Source: Candidatus Pantoea edessiphila (GTDB lineage: Bacteria; Pseudomonadota; Gammaproteobacteria; Enterobacterales; Enterobacteriaceae). Taken from it: a stretch of DNA of 64,000 nt. The stretch is taken from contig NZ_PDKR01000005.1 in NCBI RefSeq assembly GCF_002933345.1, positions 1-64,000 of the forward strand, given 5' to 3'. Made by a program: the position numbers and the translations under genes. The notes beneath the pieces are model-generated. The model saw only the letters and a list, made by a program, of their open reading frames with translations, ran no database searches and was not told the DNA's origin. Below are positions 9,899-19,537 of this stretch, in pieces. The first letter of the stretch is position 1. Each line of letters starts with the position of its first letter.

Positions 9899-10357
9899 TT
9901 ATTGATTACCAGAATGGCCAAATCCACCTTTTCCGCGTGAGCTAAAATTAAAACATTTAACTAAATTAAATTCTGTTTTAATAATTGGGATAAAAGCTAT
10001 TTGTGCTACTCGATCTCCAGGATTAATAAAAAAACTTTGATTTCCGCGATTCCATATAGATATCATTATTTGACCCTGATAATCTGAATCTATCAAACCT
10101 ACTAAATTACCTAATACAATACCATTTTTATGACCTAAACCAGAACGAGGTAAGATTAATGCTGCTATATTAGGATCTGCAATATGAATTGCTAATCCAG
10201 TAGGTACTAATTTAGTAGTATTAGACCTTATTTCTAAAACGTTATCAAGACAAGCACGTAAATCTAATCCAGCAGATCCTGAAGTTGTATAATTAGGCAA
10301 TGGAAAATTCTTACCTAAACGATCATCAAGTATTTTTATATTTATTTTGGTTTTCAT
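9899..10357 (-). CDS. dut: deoxyuridine 5'-triphosphate nucleotidohydrolase (dUTPase)
   Basis: Dut hydrolyses dUTP to dUMP and pyrophosphate, keeping uracil out of DNA and feeding dTMP synthesis. The 152-residue protein shows the trimeric dUTPase motifs in order: GSAGLDLRA (27-35), [11 protein letters not shown] (about 69-79), GLIDSDYQG with the catalytic aspartate, a GDRVAQ block, and the C-terminal GKGGFGHSG arm that closes over the active site. Length equals the E. coli protein. The neighbours coaBC and slmA of E. coli are absent, and an 816-base gap lies upstream. Confidence 0.98.
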   Translation of the reverse strand: MKTKINIKILDDRLGKNFPLPNYTTSGSAGLDLRACLDNVLEIRSNTTKLVPTGLAIHIADPNIAALILPRSGLGHKNGIVLGNLVGLIDSDYQGQIMISIWNRGNQSFFINPGDRVAQIAFIPIIKTEFNLVKCFNFSSRGKGGFGHSGNQ

Positions 10358-11173
10358 ATAAATTTATAATCTCATTTAGTAAATGACAGATGATAAGATT
10401 TCAATATTATTTATTTAATATTTTTTCTATTATTATAAAATGTAATAATATGTATTATTAATACTATTATATCAAATTAAAAATAGTTAACTACAGGGTT
10501 AACAAATGTTATTTAATAAATTTTTAAAATATTCTATATCTAATAAATCATAATACCTATATTAATAAACTATAATTTTATCAAGTTTATAGTAATTTTT
10601 ATAAATTTTTTAAATAATCATAAATACATATTATTATACTGATCAATACGATAACTACAAAATAGCCACAAATAGAGAATATCTTAATGAAATATGCAAT
10701 AGTGTATATTTTTATTTATTTCTCAAATAGATATAATTTAATATAAAATTAATAAAAACATAATTCAAATATATTAGTTATGTAATACCGAACAATTTAG
10801 AACTATAGTTAGTTTTTAAAGAAGATAAAATAAAATATTTTATTGAATCTATTATCATTGTTCTTAATATTTTATAGTTTAAATATACCTGCACTACTTG
10901 AAATAATTTTATTATAGCTAATTTCATTTTAATTTTAAAATAAATTAATATCTTGATTTCAAGATGTATAAAGATCTTAATTTTTTATTATTTAATTGTT
11001 TTATATTATTCATTAGTAAATTAAAACTAAACAATTAATAATATTAGTTTGATATTATTTTTAGATTAGTATACTATTTTATAAAAACTTAGATTTTCTA
11101 TTAAATATTTATGTTAAAATAAAAACTATTTTGTAAAATATATAATATCAGCAATAATATTGGATAATTAGAT
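10358..11173. other. long intergenic region dut-rpmB, site of lost coaBC/radC
   Basis: These 816 bases lie between the divergent genes dut and rpmB, where E. coli carries coaBC and yicR (radC). I can read no coding remnant. It must hold both the dut and rpmB promoters. The only small pattern is a pair of GTTAAC hexamers (10486 and 10498), too weak to interpret. Confidence 0.5.
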
Positions 11174-11407
11174 ATGTCAAAAATATGCCAAGTAACTGGA
11201 AAACATCCTCTATATGGTAACAATCGATCTCATGCTATGAATGCAACGAAGCGTAGATTTATTCCAAATTTACATTATCATCGTTTTTGGATAGAAAGTA
11301 AAAAATGTTTCATAACTTTGAGAGTATCTGCGAAAGGTATGCGTATCATAGATAAAAAAGGGATTGAGGTAATTTTAAATTATATTAAAATTAATAAGGA
11401 ATTTTAA
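11174..11407 (+). CDS. rpmB: 50S ribosomal protein L28
   Basis: The 77-residue protein matches E. coli L28 almost throughout: [17 protein letters not shown] at the start, [12 protein letters not shown], and [15 protein letters not shown]. The C-terminus is slightly changed and one residue shorter. It is the first gene of an rpmB-rpmG-mutM unit, with only two bases between its stop and rpmG. The start lacks a strong Shine-Dalgarno sequence (TTGGATAATTAG). Confidence 0.98.
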   Translation: MSKICQVTGKHPLYGNNRSHAMNATKRRFIPNLHYHRFWIESKKCFITLRVSAKGMRIIDKKGIEVILNYIKINKEF

Positions 11408-11409
11408 TT

Positions 11410-11577
11410 ATGGCAAAGAATGTTCGTGAAAAAATTAAATTAATTTCTTCTTCTGGTACAGGACATTTCTATACTACTACTAGAAATAAGCGCAATAAAT
11501 CTGATAAATTGCAGATGAAGAAATTTGATCCTATTATAAGGAAACATGTTATTTATAAAGAAGCAAAAATTAAATAA
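11410..11577 (+). CDS. rpmG: 50S ribosomal protein L33
   Basis: This 55-residue protein begins [18 protein letters not shown], continues with FYTTTRNKR and [19 protein letters not shown], and has exactly the length of E. coli L33. It starts two bases after the rpmB stop, as expected of translationally coupled genes, and is followed 13 bases later by mutM. The zinc-binding cysteines found in some L33 proteins are absent, as in E. coli. Confidence 0.97.
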   Translation: MAKNVREKIKLISSSGTGHFYTTTRNKRNKSDKLQMKKFDPIIRKHVIYKEAKIK

Positions 11578-11590
11578 TTTGTAGATAATA

Positions 11591-12400
11591 ATGCCAGAAT
11601 TACCAGAGGTAGAGTCTTATCGTATTAGTATTGAACCTTATTTACTTAATCAAGTAATTACTCATATAATAGTACGTAATGTGAATTTACGATATCCAGT
11701 TTCTGATAAAATAATAAAAATAGAAAATCAAGTCATATTAAGTATTAAACGCAGGGCTAAGTATTTAATATTAGAATTGAATCAAGGATTTATTATAATC
11801 CATTTTGGTATGTCAGGCAAGCTGACTTTGCTTAATAGATATATTTTTCCAAAAAAGCATGATCATATTGATGTGTTTATAAAAAATGGTAATATACTAA
11901 GATATACAGATGAACGTCGTTTTGGATTGTTTCTCTGGAGTGATGATTTGTTAAAAAATCGTTTATTTCAACATTTAGGTGTGGAACCTTTAAGTGATGA
12001 ATTTAACACTAATTATTTAATAAAAAAATTAAGCTCCAGAAAAACCATAATTAAACAAGTAGTAATGAATAATAAAATTGTTGTAGGTATAGGAAATATT
12101 TATGCTAATGAGTCATTATTTGCAGCAGGTATTATTCCAATGAGACCTTCGATTAGTTTAAATATTCAAGAAATAGAATTACTTGTAAATAGTATAAAAA
12201 TGATATTATTACAATCAATTGAAAAAGGAGGTACTACTTTTCGTAACTTTTTACAAAGTAATGGAAAACCTGGTTGTTTTACTGAAAAATTAAAAGTATA
12301 TGGACGAGCCAATAAACCTTGTTTAATTTGTAAAAGATATATAATAAAAGAAATGCATATAAAGAGAAGTAGTTACTGGTGTCCAAACTGTCAATGCTAA
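11591..12400 (+). CDS. mutM: formamidopyrimidine-DNA glycosylase
   Basis: MutM (Fpg) removes 8-oxoguanine and other oxidized purines and nicks the abasic site. Catalytic residues are P2 and E3 in MPELPEVE and K57 in RRAKYL. The zinc finger at the C-terminus is C244-C247 and C264-C267. Length (269) equals the E. coli enzyme. It is the third gene of the rpmB-rpmG-mutM unit, and converges on coaD with four bases between. Retention of this base-excision glycosylase is notable in a genome with strong A/T mutation pressure, which GC-to-TA oxidative changes would increase. Confidence 0.97.
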   Translation: MPELPEVESYRISIEPYLLNQVITHIIVRNVNLRYPVSDKIIKIENQVILSIKRRAKYLILELNQGFIIIHFGMSGKLTLLNRYIFPKKHDHIDVFIKNGNILRYTDERRFGLFLWSDDLLKNRLFQHLGVEPLSDEFNTNYLIKKLSSRKTIIKQVVMNNKIVVGIGNIYANESLFAAGIIPMRPSISLNIQEIELLVNSIKMILLQSIEKGGTTFRNFLQSNGKPGCFTEKLKVYGRANKPCLICKRYIIKEMHIKRSSYWCPNCQC

Positions 12401-12404
12401 TGTT

Positions 12405-12890
12405 TTAAATTTTTATTTTTGCTGTTAAAGCTTTATTTACTGAATTTGGAATTAAACTTGATACATCACCTCCGTAATACGCTACCTCTTTTACTAATGA
12501 AGAAGAAATAAAAGAAAATTCCTTGGAAGTCATAAAAAAAATGCTTTCTAATGTAGGAGATATATATCTATTCATATGTGTTAATTGTATCTCATATTCA
12601 AAATCAGTTAATATACGTAATCCTCTTATTAAGACATTCACATTATGTACTTTTGCAAATTTAGCTATTAGATCATTAAATGCTATTACCTTAATATTAG
12701 ATAGATGTTTTGTAACTATTTTTGTTAAATAAACTCTCTCATCTAATGTAAATAAGAGTTCTTTATTAGATTTAGCTGCTATAGCTATAATTACACAATC
12801 AAAAATCTTCGTAGCACGCGTAATAATATCTAAGTGTCCTAATGTAATTGGATCAAATGTACCTGGGTATATAGCATTCCTTTTTTCCAT
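12405..12890 (-). CDS. coaD: phosphopantetheine adenylyltransferase
   Basis: CoaD transfers AMP from ATP to 4'-phosphopantetheine, the penultimate step of coenzyme A synthesis. The nucleotidyltransferase signature [12 protein letters not shown] lies at 8-19 with H19, and the C-terminal [10 protein letters not shown] motif is conserved. The 161-residue length is close to E. coli (159). It converges on mutM as in E. coli. coaBC, the preceding pathway gene, is absent from its usual place near dut, so earlier CoA steps must be encoded elsewhere or intermediates imported. Confidence 0.97.
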   Translation of the reverse strand: MEKRNAIYPGTFDPITLGHLDIITRATKIFDCVIIAIAAKSNKELLFTLDERVYLTKIVTKHLSNIKVIAFNDLIAKFAKVHNVNVLIRGLRILTDFEYEIQLTHMNRYISPTLESIFFMTSKEFSFISSSLVKEVAYYGGDVSSLIPNSVNKALTAKIKI

Positions 12891-13390
12891 AATAAGTCCT
12901 TATTAATATTATTGGTTGTAATTTTTATCATTTGATGGAGGGAATCTGAATTTTAAAATATTTAATAAAATCAATAATATTGATGTATTATTATATGATG
13001 CAAATATAGCATTTATAGCATTAGTTATTATTACTTATAATTTGATATATTAATTAATCACTAATTAATTTTTAATGTTTTCATTAGCTATATAACTACA
13101 TTTTTTATATATTATAAACAAATAGATATATAAATCAATATATTGATTAAATCAATACAACCTATCTAATAGATATTATATATTAAATATTATGTTGTAA
13201 TAAAATATTATTTAAAAAAAAAAAGATATAAGTATTTTATTAAATAATAATAATCGTTAATTTATTATTATTTAATAATAATCATTAATCCACTACATAA
13301 TAAATTTATATGATTTAATACCAGTGATGTATTGGTTATATATAACATATAAATATTATAATAATTCAATAAAAATAAATTATTATAAAA
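12891..13390. other. intergenic region coaD-argU, junction of two synteny blocks
   Basis: These 500 bases join a block that in E. coli lies near pyrE with one that lies near argU-folD-cysS, so this is a rearrangement junction. No gene is readable. It contains an 11-A run (13214-13224) and a perfect 14-bp all-A/T inverted repeat (13240-13253 with 13262-13275, loop of eight). Confidence 0.55.
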
Positions 13391-13464
13391 TGCGCCCTAC
13401 AGGATTTGAACCTGTAACCTACGGCTTAGAAGGCTGTTGCTCTATCCAATTAAGCTAAGGGCGC
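13391..13464 (-). tRNA. argU: tRNA-Arg (anticodon TCT)
   Basis: The minus strand gives a complete cloverleaf: acceptor arms GCGCCCT and AGGGCGC, D-arm TAGCTTAATTGGATAGAGC, anticodon TCT in CTTCTAA, and T-arm ACAGGTTCAAATCCTGT. It closely matches E. coli argU, the tRNA for AGA/AGG codons. The discriminator is A where E. coli argU has G, and the next bases are TTT, so CCA is not encoded. It lies by folD as in E. coli, with the fimbrial genes between them deleted. Confidence 0.97.
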
Positions 13465-13631
13465 AAAGCTTAATTCTATATTAAAAAATATAATTTAACA
13501 AGATGTAGCTTCTTATACCAAAGGCTTAAATTAAATATTTCATATTTTATTAAAATATGAAATATTTAATTATGTTAATATACAATATATTACTATTACT
13601 ATAACTTTTAGGAAACATAGTGGAATAATTT

Positions 13632-14486
13632 ATGGTAGCTAAAATTATTGATGGCAAAATAGTTGCACAAAAGTTAAAAGACGAAATCGCAGATAAAGTT
13701 AAAAAACGTCTAAAAATAGGAAAAAGATTGCCAAGTTTAGCGATTATCCTTATAGGAGACAATCCTGCATCAAGAATTTATGTCATTAATAAGAGTCTAG
13801 TATGCAAAGAAGTTGGTTTACTTTTCTTTTTATATGATCTTCCTGTAACTACTACTGAATTTGAACTATTAAATTTAATTGACAAACTTAATAATGATAA
13901 TAAAATTGATGGTATTTTAGTTCAACTGCCTTTGCCAAAAAATATTAATTATTTTAAGGTATTAGAAAAAATCAAGCCTGATAAAGATGTTGATGGTTTC
14001 CATCCTTATAATATAGGAAGCTTATGTCAAAGAATACCTAAATTAAGTCCGTGTACTCCACATGGTATTATTGCCTTACTTAAACATTATAATATTAATA
14101 CTTATGGTCTTAATGCTGTAATTATAGGAGCTTCTAATATAGTAGGTCGACCAATGAGTATGGAATTACTTTTAGTAGGTTGTACTACTACCATAGCACA
14201 TCGTTTTACTAAAAATCTTTATCAACATGTAAAAAATGCAGATCTTCTAGTTGTAGCCGTTGGTAAACCTCAGTTTATTCCTGGCGATTGGATTCAACCA
14301 GGTGCAATTGTTATTGATGTTGGTATAAATCGTTTAAAAAGCGGTAAAATAGTTGGTGATGTAGATTTTGAAACAGCCTATAAAAGAGCATCTTTTATAA
14401 CCCCTGTACCTGGTGGAGTTGGCCCCATGACTGTCGTTATGTTGATTCAAAATACTTTAAAAGCATGCGAAATTTTTCATGATTAA
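13632..14486 (+). CDS. folD: methylenetetrahydrofolate dehydrogenase / methenyltetrahydrofolate cyclohydrolase
   Basis: FolD interconverts 5,10-methylene-, 5,10-methenyl- and 10-formyl-tetrahydrofolate with NADP, supplying C1 units for purines and formyl-Met-tRNA. Catalytic Y50 and K54 are in RIYVINKS. The ILVQLPLP motif, the DVDGFHP block, the [10 protein letters not shown] nucleotide-binding region (about 166-175) and the closing [11 protein letters not shown] are all present. Its 284 residues compare with 288 in E. coli. It converges on cysS 38 bases away; ybcI and ybcJ between them in E. coli are lost. Confidence 0.97.
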   Translation: MVAKIIDGKIVAQKLKDEIADKVKKRLKIGKRLPSLAIILIGDNPASRIYVINKSLVCKEVGLLFFLYDLPVTTTEFELLNLIDKLNNDNKIDGILVQLPLPKNINYFKVLEKIKPDKDVDGFHPYNIGSLCQRIPKLSPCTPHGIIALLKHYNINTYGLNAVIIGASNIVGRPMSMELLLVGCTTTIAHRFTKNLYQHVKNADLLVVAVGKPQFIPGDWIQPGAIVIDVGINRLKSGKIVGDVDFETAYKRASFITPVPGGVGPMTVVMLIQNTLKACEIFHD

Positions 14487-14524
14487 AGATATAATGAGTT
14501 AAATTAAAATATAACAAATATATT

Positions 14525-15925
14525 TTACTTATATCTCCAAGTAGATTTGTATGAATGATCTTCAATAATAACTCCTAGTTCTTTAAGCTTATTACGAATG
14601 ATATCTGCTCTTGTCCAATTTTTCGAATCTCTTGCTTGATTACGAATTTCTATCAAAGAATCAATTTCAGCTTTTTTATTAGAATGAATTTTATTATTTT
14701 TCTGTAAAAAATCATCTGGATCTTTTTGTAAAATTCCTAAAATATCAGCTATTTTTCTTAATTTTAAAGCTATTGAATTTGCTAATCCTATATTTTTATT
14801 TTTAAGCTTATTTATTTCATGTGCCATATCAAATATTATTGAATAAACTTTCGGTATGTTAAAATCGTCATTCATAGCACTATAAAAACGATTTTCAAAA
14901 ATTTTATTAGTATCATTATCTTCTTTAATAGTATTATTGCTAATATCAGTATCACGTAAAGCATTATATAGACTATTTAATGCTAATCTAGATTGATATA
15001 AATTTTTTAAAGAATAATTTAATTGACTTCGATAATGAGAAGACATTAAAAAATAACGTATAGTTTCTGAATCATAATTTTTCAATAAATTACGTAATGT
15101 TAAAAAATTTCCTACTGATTTTGACATTTTTTTATTATTTACCATTACCATACCAGAATGTATCCAATAATTAACAATAGTTTTTTTATTAGCACATATA
15201 GATTGTGCAAGTTCATTTTCGTGATGTGGAAATATTAAATCTGATCCTCCACCATGGATATCTAAATGCAAACCAATGTTCTTGTAATTCATAGCAGAAC
15301 ATTCTATATGCCATCCAGGACGGCCATTACCCCATGGAGAAATCCAATAGGGTTCATGTGTTTTAGATATTTTCCATAATACAAAGTCGATTGCGTTTCT
15401 TTTTACTTCTAATGTTTCATTACGATTACTAATATATAACTTTTTTAAATTTTGGTGAGATAACATTCCGTAATTACGGTATTTTTTTACATCGAACATA
15501 ACATCACCGTTATTAGCAATATAAGCATATCCATTCTTTATAATTTTTTTTATAATTTCAATTATTTCCGATATACATTGTGTAGCTCTTGGTTCGCTAT
15601 TTGGTGATAAAATATTTATAGAAGAGAAATCTTTGTGCATACTTTTAATAATAAGGTTGGTAAGTTCTTTAATATTCTGATTTTTTTCTTTAGCACGCCG
15701 TATAATTTTGTCGTCTATGTCAGTTATATTACGTACATAATTTAATTTATAACCTATATGCCGTAAATATCTTGCAATTACATCAAAAATAACAAACGTT
15801 CTTCCATGACCAATATGACATAGATCATATACGGTAACTCCGCAAACATACATATTGACTCTATCTGAACAAATTGGTTTGAATATTTCCTTTTTATTGC
15901 TTAGAGTATTATAAATTTTAAGCAT
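14525..15925 (-). CDS. cysS: cysteinyl-tRNA synthetase
   Basis: CysS charges tRNA-Cys. This class I synthetase shows the HIGH motif as HIGH at 37-40, zinc ligand C28 in YVCGVTVYD, the block GRPGWHIECSAM carrying another zinc cysteine, DLIFPHHENE, and KKMSKSVGN (the KMSKS loop) near residue 270. Its 466 residues are near the E. coli length (461). A C-terminal anticodon-binding region rich in Lys and Asn follows. The start MLKIYNTLSNKKE fits the family. Confidence 0.98.
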   Translation of the reverse strand: MLKIYNTLSNKKEIFKPICSDRVNMYVCGVTVYDLCHIGHGRTFVIFDVIARYLRHIGYKLNYVRNITDIDDKIIRRAKEKNQNIKELTNLIIKSMHKDFSSINILSPNSEPRATQCISEIIEIIKKIIKNGYAYIANNGDVMFDVKKYRNYGMLSHQNLKKLYISNRNETLEVKRNAIDFVLWKISKTHEPYWISPWGNGRPGWHIECSAMNYKNIGLHLDIHGGGSDLIFPHHENELAQSICANKKTIVNYWIHSGMVMVNNKKMSKSVGNFLTLRNLLKNYDSETIRYFLMSSHYRSQLNYSLKNLYQSRLALNSLYNALRDTDISNNTIKEDNDTNKIFENRFYSAMNDDFNIPKVYSIIFDMAHEINKLKNKNIGLANSIALKLRKIADILGILQKDPDDFLQKNNKIHSNKKAEIDSLIEIRNQARDSKNWTRADIIRNKLKELGVIIEDHSYKSTWRYK

Positions 15926-16883
15926 TTGTACTTTCCATTATTAAATATTAAGTTATTTTATTAAAATTAATTTCATCCCTAATCTCTACAATAAGATATT
16001 ATTTTAAATAGATTAAAATGATCAATTATATGAAGTAAAATTATTTACGAGATAATAAATTAAATTATATCTTTTATTTTTTAACACTAATGCTAATTTT
16101 AAAATCACGTAAAATTATTAAGATATTTATAAATTAAAAATCTTAGATAATACTTAATCTTAAAATAGATTGATAATATAGTATTAATATCATATCAATA
16201 ACATCATATAGTTTTATATAATTAACAAAATTATATTTAACGAAAAATACTTTCTCAAAAAATACATATTTTATTATTAATATAATATTATTTAATAATT
16301 AAAACAATATTTGTAATCGTTTAGATTTTACCAGTGATTTGACTATTATTAAACCTTCTATATAAAAATATAGAAGGTTTAATTGTTCTTAATAAGATTA
16401 CTATAGTAAATTACTTTGAAATTACAGTACATTTCTTCCAGAAATAGCTGGATACTAGCAGTTTAAAGATGTTGTAATAATGCATAAAAAACATAATTTG
16501 ACATCTTATTAAAGATTGTTAATTATAAATTAATATTTTTCTAAACAAATAACATTTGATTATAGGCAAAATTAATGAAATTGCCTAATTGTAGTAATTA
16601 TGTCAAGGTAATGATATGATTAATAATCATTATTAGTTTTATTTAATAATGATAGATCATTGATATGATAAAGTAATTTATAAAAAAATAATATTTTAAA
16701 TTCTAATAATTATCAAATAATGTTATCTAAAATATATGATAATTATAAGTATTTAATTAACTAAAATTTTAAATAATATAAACTTAATTAAATTGATAAA
16801 TCATAGCGTAATTAATATGGCAAAGCATCAATTATTAAAATAAAAAATTCAAAGAATAAAAATTCTATCATTTTATGATAAGT
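15926..16883. other. long intergenic region cysS-proC, synteny breakpoint with one strong hairpin
   Basis: These 958 bases join the argU-folD-cysS block to the proC-ybaL block, which are apart in E. coli. No coding remnant is readable in any frame. The most structured element is the perfect 12-bp hairpin at 16351-16380. Somewhat less A/T-biased sequence follows it (about 16400-16620) and might be an eroded gene or a small RNA, but I cannot name it. Confidence 0.5.
16351..16380. terminator. perfect 12-bp hairpin in gene-free region
   Basis: AAACCTTCTATA and TATAGAAGGTTT pair perfectly around the loop TAAAAA. On the plus strand it is followed by AATTGTTCTT rather than a T-run; on the minus strand by AATAATAG. 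It contains four G/C pairs and would be stable for this genome. It could be a transcription terminator or the end of an unrecognized small RNA. No gene within 400 bases explains it. Confidence 0.4.
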
Positions 16884-17687
16884 TTAGCTTAATTTTTTAG
16901 ATTTTTTTATACATTGCTGTACAGCTTCTATTATTGCAGAACGGAATTTTTTTTCTTCTAATATCTTAATTGCTTCTATGGTTGTACCTCCTGGTGAACA
17001 AACCATGTTTTTTAGTTCTCCTGGATGTTTTTTGATTTCTAACAACATTTGGGCTGAACCCTTTAATGCTTGGGCAGCTAATTTATATGCTTCCGGATAA
17101 GTCATTCCACTTAATACTGCTGAATCAGCCATAGCCTCTATAAACATAAAAACGTATGCTGGTGCTGAACTACTTATACCTATTACAGAATGAATTAAAT
17201 TTTCATTTATTATAACAGTTTTACCTATACTCTCAAATATAGATACAATTAAATTAATTTCAGTTTTATTTAGCGATTTATTTGGTGTTATTGAAGTCAT
17301 TCCTTCACAGACAAGTGAAGCAATATTGGGCATTACTCTAACAATTTTATTATCACTGCCTATTACTGATTCTATTTTATTAATAGTTATACCAGCTGCA
17401 ACTGACACTATTATTTTTTCTTTATTTACATTTTCTGCAATATTTTGTAATACCTTTAATATTATATTAGGTTTTGTTGTTAAAAATAAAATATCTATCT
17501 CTTGTATTAAATATTTATCACTTTCGGAATAATTTATATTATATTTAGTACTTAATTCTTTATTAATATTTAGTTTATGATCATATATCCATATATTAGA
17601 AGATAAGATGTGTTTACTTTTTAGCAAACCTTCAATAATTGCTTTTGCAATAGTACCTATTCCGATAAAACCAATTTTTTTTTTCAA
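16884..17687 (-). CDS. proC: pyrroline-5-carboxylate reductase
   Basis: ProC reduces pyrroline-5-carboxylate to proline with NAD(P)H. The Rossmann start KIGFIGIGTIAKAIIEGLL occupies residues 4-22, and the C-terminal dimer domain carries the P5CR signature (PAYVFMFIEAMADSAV followed by SGM and later PGGTT). Its 267 residues compare with 269 in E. coli. The start codon is TTG, eight bases after GGGAAG, and is followed directly by ten A residues (17675-17684), a slippage-prone run within codons 2-5. Confidence 0.97.
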   Translation of the reverse strand: MKKKIGFIGIGTIAKAIIEGLLKSKHILSSNIWIYDHKLNINKELSTKYNINYSESDKYLIQEIDILFLTTKPNIILKVLQNIAENVNKEKIIVSVAAGITINKIESVIGSDNKIVRVMPNIASLVCEGMTSITPNKSLNKTEINLIVSIFESIGKTVIINENLIHSVIGISSSAPAYVFMFIEAMADSAVLSGMTYPEAYKLAAQALKGSAQMLLEIKKHPGELKNMVCSPGGTTIEAIKILEEKKFRSAIIEAVQQCIKKSKKLS

Positions 17688-17972
17688 TTTTATTCTTCCC
17701 TTTAAATCGTTTTTGATAAATTATTTTTAATTTTTAAATCAAAAATAATTTATCAATAGTTGATTTTTTTATATTTTTAGATTAGATAGTATTATTAATA
17801 GTACTAGAAAATTTATTAATAATTATATACTATATTATGAATTGAATAAAATAACCGTTCAGTTATTAAAAAATTAGATTTTATTTAGATTGTAATTAAT
17901 AGATTAGTTATTATTCTATTCCATTTTTATAATTAAACTTAATTACATAAATTAAAAGATATAGCTTAGTTA

Positions 17973-18010
17973 TAGTTTACCTAAATTTAAATAGTTTACC
18001 TAAATTTAAA
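17973..18010. repeat. exact 19-base tandem duplication
   Basis: The unit TAGTTTACCTAAATTTAAA occurs at 17973-17991 and again at 17992-18010 without a mismatch. Perfect identity suggests a recent duplication or selection on the repeat. It lies upstream of brnQ in non-coding DNA. Confidence 0.85.
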
Positions 18011-18130
18011 GTTAAACATAATATTACGTCTAATATATCAGTCATCCATAATAAATTTATTTAATAAATTCTTTAATTATTTCTAGATCTTTATTTGAAT
18101 TAAAATTTAATTACAGTCTGAGGAGAATTG

Positions 18131-18160
18131 ATGTTTCAATTGTCTATTAAATTTAATTAA
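18131..18160 (+). other. nine-codon reading frame with strong ribosome site in brnQ leader
   Basis: ATG at 18131 is preceded by AGGAGA (18121-18126) and opens a frame MFQLSIKFN then TAA. It ends 72 bases before brnQ, whose own start has no visible Shine-Dalgarno sequence. It may be a leader peptide, or the preserved 5' end of a deleted gene. There is no homology evidence for either. Confidence 0.3.
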
Positions 18161-18232
18161 TTACAATATATTAAAATTTTATTTAATTGAAATTAACCAT
18201 TAATAATAAACTAAATTTAATTACAAAACTAT

Positions 18233-19537
18233 ATGATAAAACCTTTAACTTTAAAAAATATTATAGCATTTAGTTTTATGACTTTTGCTTTGTTTGTTGG
18301 TGCAGGAAATATAGTTTTTCCTCCTATGATTGGTATTCAATCAGGTGAAAATATATTTATATCTGGCTTTGGGTATTTAATTACTGCAGTTGGATTACCA
18401 ATTTGCACTATAATTGCGTTAGCAAGATCTGAGGGAGGCATGGAAGCACTTTGTGAACCTGTAGGAAAAAAAGCTGGTTTATTATTAATAATTGCATGTT
18501 ATGTAATTATTGGTCCTTTATTTGCTTTACCTCGTACTGCAATGATTTCATTTCAATCAGGTATTGAACCTTTGTTTCATTGCAATAATACGCTACTAGC
18601 ATTTTTAATTTACTCTGCAATTTATTTTATAATAGTTGCTTTACTTTCTTTGTATCCTAGTAAGTTATTAAAAATAATAGGTTTTTTCCTTGCTCCAATA
18701 AAAATTGGATCACTAATTATTCTTATTTTTTCAATATTCTTAATATCATCAAAGAATCATACATTAATATCACCTACTACACCTTATAATAATGCACCAT
18801 TTAGTAATGGATTTCTTAATGGTTATCTTACTATGGATGCACTAGGTGCATTAGTATTTGGTAGTGTTGTTATTAGTTCAATGAAATTTCGTGGTATACA
18901 AGAACACAAGCTTTTAATGCGTTATACTATAATTGCTGGTATAATTGCTAGTATTGGTCTAACAATAGTTTATATAAGTCTGTTTAAATTAGGGTATATC
19001 TATGCATCGTTAATAGATCAGCATTCGAATGGAATATCTATTTTGAATAGATATATTCACCATGATTTTGGAATTTTTGGTGATTTATTTTTTTCTGTTT
19101 TGATTATTATTTCCTGTATAGTAACATCGGTAGGATTAACTTGTGCTTGGGCAGATTTTTTTTCTAAAACTTATAAATTAAATTATAAATTATTAGTCTG
19201 TATTCTTAGTTGTTTTTCAATGTTATTATCTTCTATTGGATTAAATATTTTAGTACAATTTTCTATTCCAGTATTAACTATAATTTATCCAATTTGGATT
19301 TTATTGATTATGCTAAGTTTCACCAAAAATTGGTGGTATAAAAGCGAAAGAGTTTTTAAACCAACTATATTAGTTAGTTTTATTTTTAGTATTTTAGATT
19401 CTTTAAAAACTATTTTTTATAATAGTGAATTTTTAGTAATTCATTTTCCATTTATGGTCAATATTTCTTGGATTTTACCTGTAATTATAGTCTTAATTAT
19501 CTGTGCTGTAGTAGATCTTGTTAAAGGGTACAGTTAA
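18233..19537 (+). CDS. brnQ: branched-chain amino acid transporter BrnQ
   Basis: BrnQ is a sodium-coupled inner-membrane carrier for leucine, isoleucine and valine. The 434-residue protein matches E. coli BrnQ (439). The N-terminus carries IAFSFMTFALFVGAGNIVFPP, split here as two conserved blocks around residue 20, followed by about twelve hydrophobic segments and GPLFALPRTA, NGYLTMDALGALVFG and TSVGLTCAWADFF. ATG 18233 has no clear ribosome site. It is kept beside intact ilv synthesis, so its net direction in the symbiosis is open. The E. coli neighbours phoBR and proY are lost. Confidence 0.96.
   Translation: MIKPLTLKNIIAFSFMTFALFVGAGNIVFPPMIGIQSGENIFISGFGYLITAVGLPICTIIALARSEGGMEALCEPVGKKAGLLLIIACYVIIGPLFALPRTAMISFQSGIEPLFHCNNTLLAFLIYSAIYFIIVALLSLYPSKLLKIIGFFLAPIKIGSLIILIFSIFLISSKNHTLISPTTPYNNAPFSNGFLNGYLTMDALGALVFGSVVISSMKFRGIQEHKLLMRYTIIAGIIASIGLTIVYISLFKLGYIYASLIDQHSNGISILNRYIHHDFGIFGDLFFSVLIIISCIVTSVGLTCAWADFFSKTYKLNYKLLVCILSCFSMLLSSIGLNILVQFSIPVLTIIYPIWILLIMLSFTKNWWYKSERVFKPTILVSFIFSILDSLKTIFYNSEFLVIHFPFMVNISWILPVIIVLIICAVVDLVKGYS

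Larger units (their letters stand above)
17688..18232. other. intergenic region proC-brnQ with tandem repeat and micro-ORF
   Basis: These 545 bases lie between divergent proC and brnQ and hold both promoters. Two features stand out: an exact 19-base tandem duplication (17973-18010), and a nine-codon reading frame with a consensus ribosome site (18121-18160). No other gene or RNA is visible. Confidence 0.55.
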
